A stretch of 64,000 nucleotides of DNA from Heliocidaris tuberculata (taxonomy: Eukaryota > Echinodermata > Echinoidea > Camarodonta > Echinometridae): the NCBI GenBank assembly GCA_025618425.1, contig CM046842.1:40396037-40460036 (forward strand). The letters run 5' to 3'. Position numbers and translations under genes: made by a program. Below are positions 61,505 through 64,000 of the stretch, piece by piece; the stretch's first letter is position 1, and each line of letters begins with the position of its first letter. Under the pieces are notes generated by a model. The model saw only the letters and a list, made by a program, of their open reading frames with translations, was not told where the DNA came from and ran no database searches.

Positions 61505-64000
61505 TTGACCTTGACAAGTCGGCTGCGCTGGAACTCTATTATATTGTAGTATATGAAAAGAGGGTATGACTGCAGATAAATTATATAATTATGTTGGGTT
61601 TTTTTTAAGGAGAATAATTGAACGTACAATTAAGAAGTAAGACAATGTCTAAACTTCTCTGAAGACTGTCCTCATTGCTGTATGCAAGAAAATTTTTATT
61701 AAAAAGTGAGAAAATCTAAACGTATTTCTGATTCGACGTGTGTAAACAATTGCATCTTAAATCTTGATTGTAATAAAGATATACATGTACATTGTAATTG
61801 AAAATTATTCTGTGAACATAAAAGTTCTCTCACGTTATATCAATGAAAGAAACCATGGGGGGGGGGGGGGCTGAAATGAACCAGGACGTGGGATCGAGGT
61901 GTATGTATATGAGAGAGAGAGAGAGAGGGGGGGGGGGGGAGAAAAGAAGATGAGAAAAGGCGGAAGTGAGAAGATTTGGTGAAAATGAACTTAGAGAAGG
62001 GTGGGGGGGGGGGTGAGAGAGAGAGAGAGAGAAAGTGAAGAATAAAGGTGTAAGTATATTAAATCAGTTCGGGTCAGTTAAAATGGCCGAATTTTCAAGG
62101 TTCATAATTCTCTTTGAAAGGTATGTTCAAAAGGCTATAACATTTACAAACTTGGCAGCAATGCGAAAGTTGCCCCCAAAGAAAATCCAAGGATACCTCT
62201 TCCTCTACACTTTATATTTTATTCTTACTTTTGCCTTCCATCATACCCCCCCCCCCGTTTTTTTTTATAACTTCTTCATCCTACAGGTCAAAGAGAGTGA
62301 ATTTATTAATTTCTTTGAAAAAAACTTACTACGAATGTAAAAGTTTTTCTCTTAATTCGTGAGATGTGATAAATATCAACAACATGTATTTATCTTCTTA
62401 TAACTACGGTACATGTACAACTCGACCCTTTTGTGCTGAAAATCACATGTTGTGACCTAATTATCATAAAGATTTAATGACACCATATGAATGACGCCCA
62501 TTCGTCAATTATCGATGCGCCGTCATTAGCCAAGTGATGAATACATTAGCATACATGAATAAATTAAGCGGAATTGACCTTTCTTAATGCGCATGCGTGA
62601 CACTGATCCACATTTTTATTTTATTTGTGTGTAAAGCATATACGCGGTAGGGAGCATCTTACAAAATGAATAATGCATAGGGGCTTCGGGCGCGTTCAAA
62701 TCGTGGCCAAATGTTACAGTGTAATGCGGCCGCTTTAGGGGCTTGGTTTAAACCAAGCCCCTAAAGCGGCCGCCATTACACTGTAACATTTGGCCACTTT
62801 GAACGCGCCCGAAGCCCCTCCCTATGCATTATTCATTTTGTAAGATGCTCCCTACCGCGTATATGCTTTATACACAAATAAAATAAAAATGTGGATCAGT
62901 GTCACGCATGCGCATTAAGAAAGGTCAAGTGCGCTTAATGTATTCATGTATGCTAATGTATTCATCACTTGGCTAATGACGGCGCATCGATAATTGACGA
63001 ATGGGCGTCATTCATATGGTGTCATTAAATCTTTATGATAATTAGGTCACAACATGTGATTTTCAGCACAAAAGGGTCGAGTTGTACATGTACCGTAGTT
63101 ATAAGAAGAAAAATACATGTTGTTGATAGTTATCACTTCTCACGAATTAAGAGAAAAACTTTTACATTCATAATAAGTATTTTTTCAAAGAAATTAATAA
63201 ATTTACTCTCTTTGACCAGTAGGATAAAAAAGTTATAAAAAACAGGGGTGGGGTGGGTATGATGGAAGGCAAAAGTAAGAATAAAATATTAGGTCTAGGG
63301 GAAGAGGTATCCTTAGATTTTCTTTAGGGGCAACTTTTGCATTGATGCCAAGTTTTTAAATCTTATAGCCTTTTGAACATACCTACCTCTCAAAGAGAAT
63401 TATGAACCTTGAAAATTCGGCCATTTTAACTGACCCGAACTGATTCAATACTTACACCTTTATTCTTCACTTTCTTTCTTTCTCTTTCTCTCTCTCACCC
63501 CCCCCCCCCTCCCCTTCTCTAAGTTCATTTTCACCAAATCTTCTCACTTGCGCCCTTTATCATCTTTTCTTCACCCTCTCTCTCTCTCTCTCTCATACAT
63601 ACACCTCGATCACACGTCCTGGTTCATTTCAGCCCGTTCCCCTATGGTTCATTTCATTGATATAACGTGAGAGGACTTTCATCATGTTCACAGAATAATT
63701 TTCAATTACAATGTATATGTATATCTTTCTTACAATCAAGATTTAAGATGCAATTGTTTACACTCGTCGAATCAGAAATACGTTTAGATTTTCTCACTTT
63801 TTAATAAAAATTTTCTTGCATACAGAAATGAGGACAGTCTTTAGAGAAGTTAAGATATTGTCTTACTTCTTATTTGTACGTTTAATTACATGTATTCTTT
63901 TTTAAAAATCCAACATAATTTAAATAACTTGGTCTGCAGTCATACACTCTTTTCATATACTACAATACAAGAGAGTTCCAGCACAGCCGACTTGTCAAGG
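61505..64000. repeat. Giant inverted repeat (palindrome), no spacer, runs off the window
   Basis: The two arms meet at 62749/62750 in GGTTTAAACC. The left arm begins at about 61505-61511 (CCTTGACAAGTCGGCTGCGC) and the right arm reaches the window end (64000, same words reversed), so each arm is at least 1.25 kb. Similarity is close to complete within about 100 bases of the centre, a few differences per 100 bases to 62340, and more beyond, with indels in G/C and GA runs. No coding sequence is conserved between arms. Confidence 0.93.

Overview
Eukaryotic nuclear DNA from an animal, most probably an echinoid (sea urchin) or a close marine deuterostome. The window is AT-rich with split genes, dense short TACATGTA palindromes, homopolymer G/C and (ATT)n tracts, and heavy loads of hAT-like, Ty3/Gypsy, LINE, SINE and foldback elements. 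The species is an inference; nothing here names it. One 500-base N gap lies at 51001-51500.

Layout. 1-5000: repeats and a series of decayed tandem copies of the last MRI1 exon. 5003-15097 (minus strand): MRI1, methylthioribose-1-phosphate isomerase of the methionine salvage pathway, in six coding exons that join in frame with every family motif; a possible untranslated first exon lies near 26.4 kb. Its introns carry a small MITE, a purine-rich minisatellite, and a SINE holding a Helentron-like element that itself holds a hAT element. 15352-25546: an old hAT element (8-bp target duplication) with a palindromic MITE and an intact, young Ty3/Gypsy retrotransposon (16205-25308) inside it. The retrotransposon has essentially identical 1.9-kb LTRs, a tRNA-Phe primer site, gag, and pol reached by a TTTAAAC -1 frameshift site.

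26-42 kb: LINE fragments, three small foldback/hAT elements, the first coding exon of a secreted C-type-lectin-like protein (29970-30106, plus strand), a 5.1-kb composite bounded by inverted arrays of a TTCGGAATTACGAACC-type repeat, a 5'-truncated LINE with a long reverse transcriptase ORF, a 7SL/Alu-domain-like fragment, a 540-bp direct duplication, and a 102-bp tandem repeat that carries steroid-receptor-type palindromes just upstream of a TATA box and splice donor. 43-49 kb: a degraded Gypsy-type pol bracketed by ~120-bp inverted repeats, then a 452-bp tandem duplication. 50-53 kb: minisatellites, gap and G/C-tract repeats.

54-60 kb: a divergent locus. On the minus strand a spliced transcript model contains a 42-codon ORF; on the plus strand a spliced transcript model has unclear coding potential. 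They share a promoter region that is itself an imperfect palindrome. 61.5-64 kb: a 2.5-kb inverted repeat with no spacer that runs off the window end; its centre resembles the 57-kb palindrome and sequence beside the N gap.

Most of the window is transposon stratigraphy that can be read directly from target-site duplications. The confident host genes are MRI1 and the lectin exon; the others are models to test.
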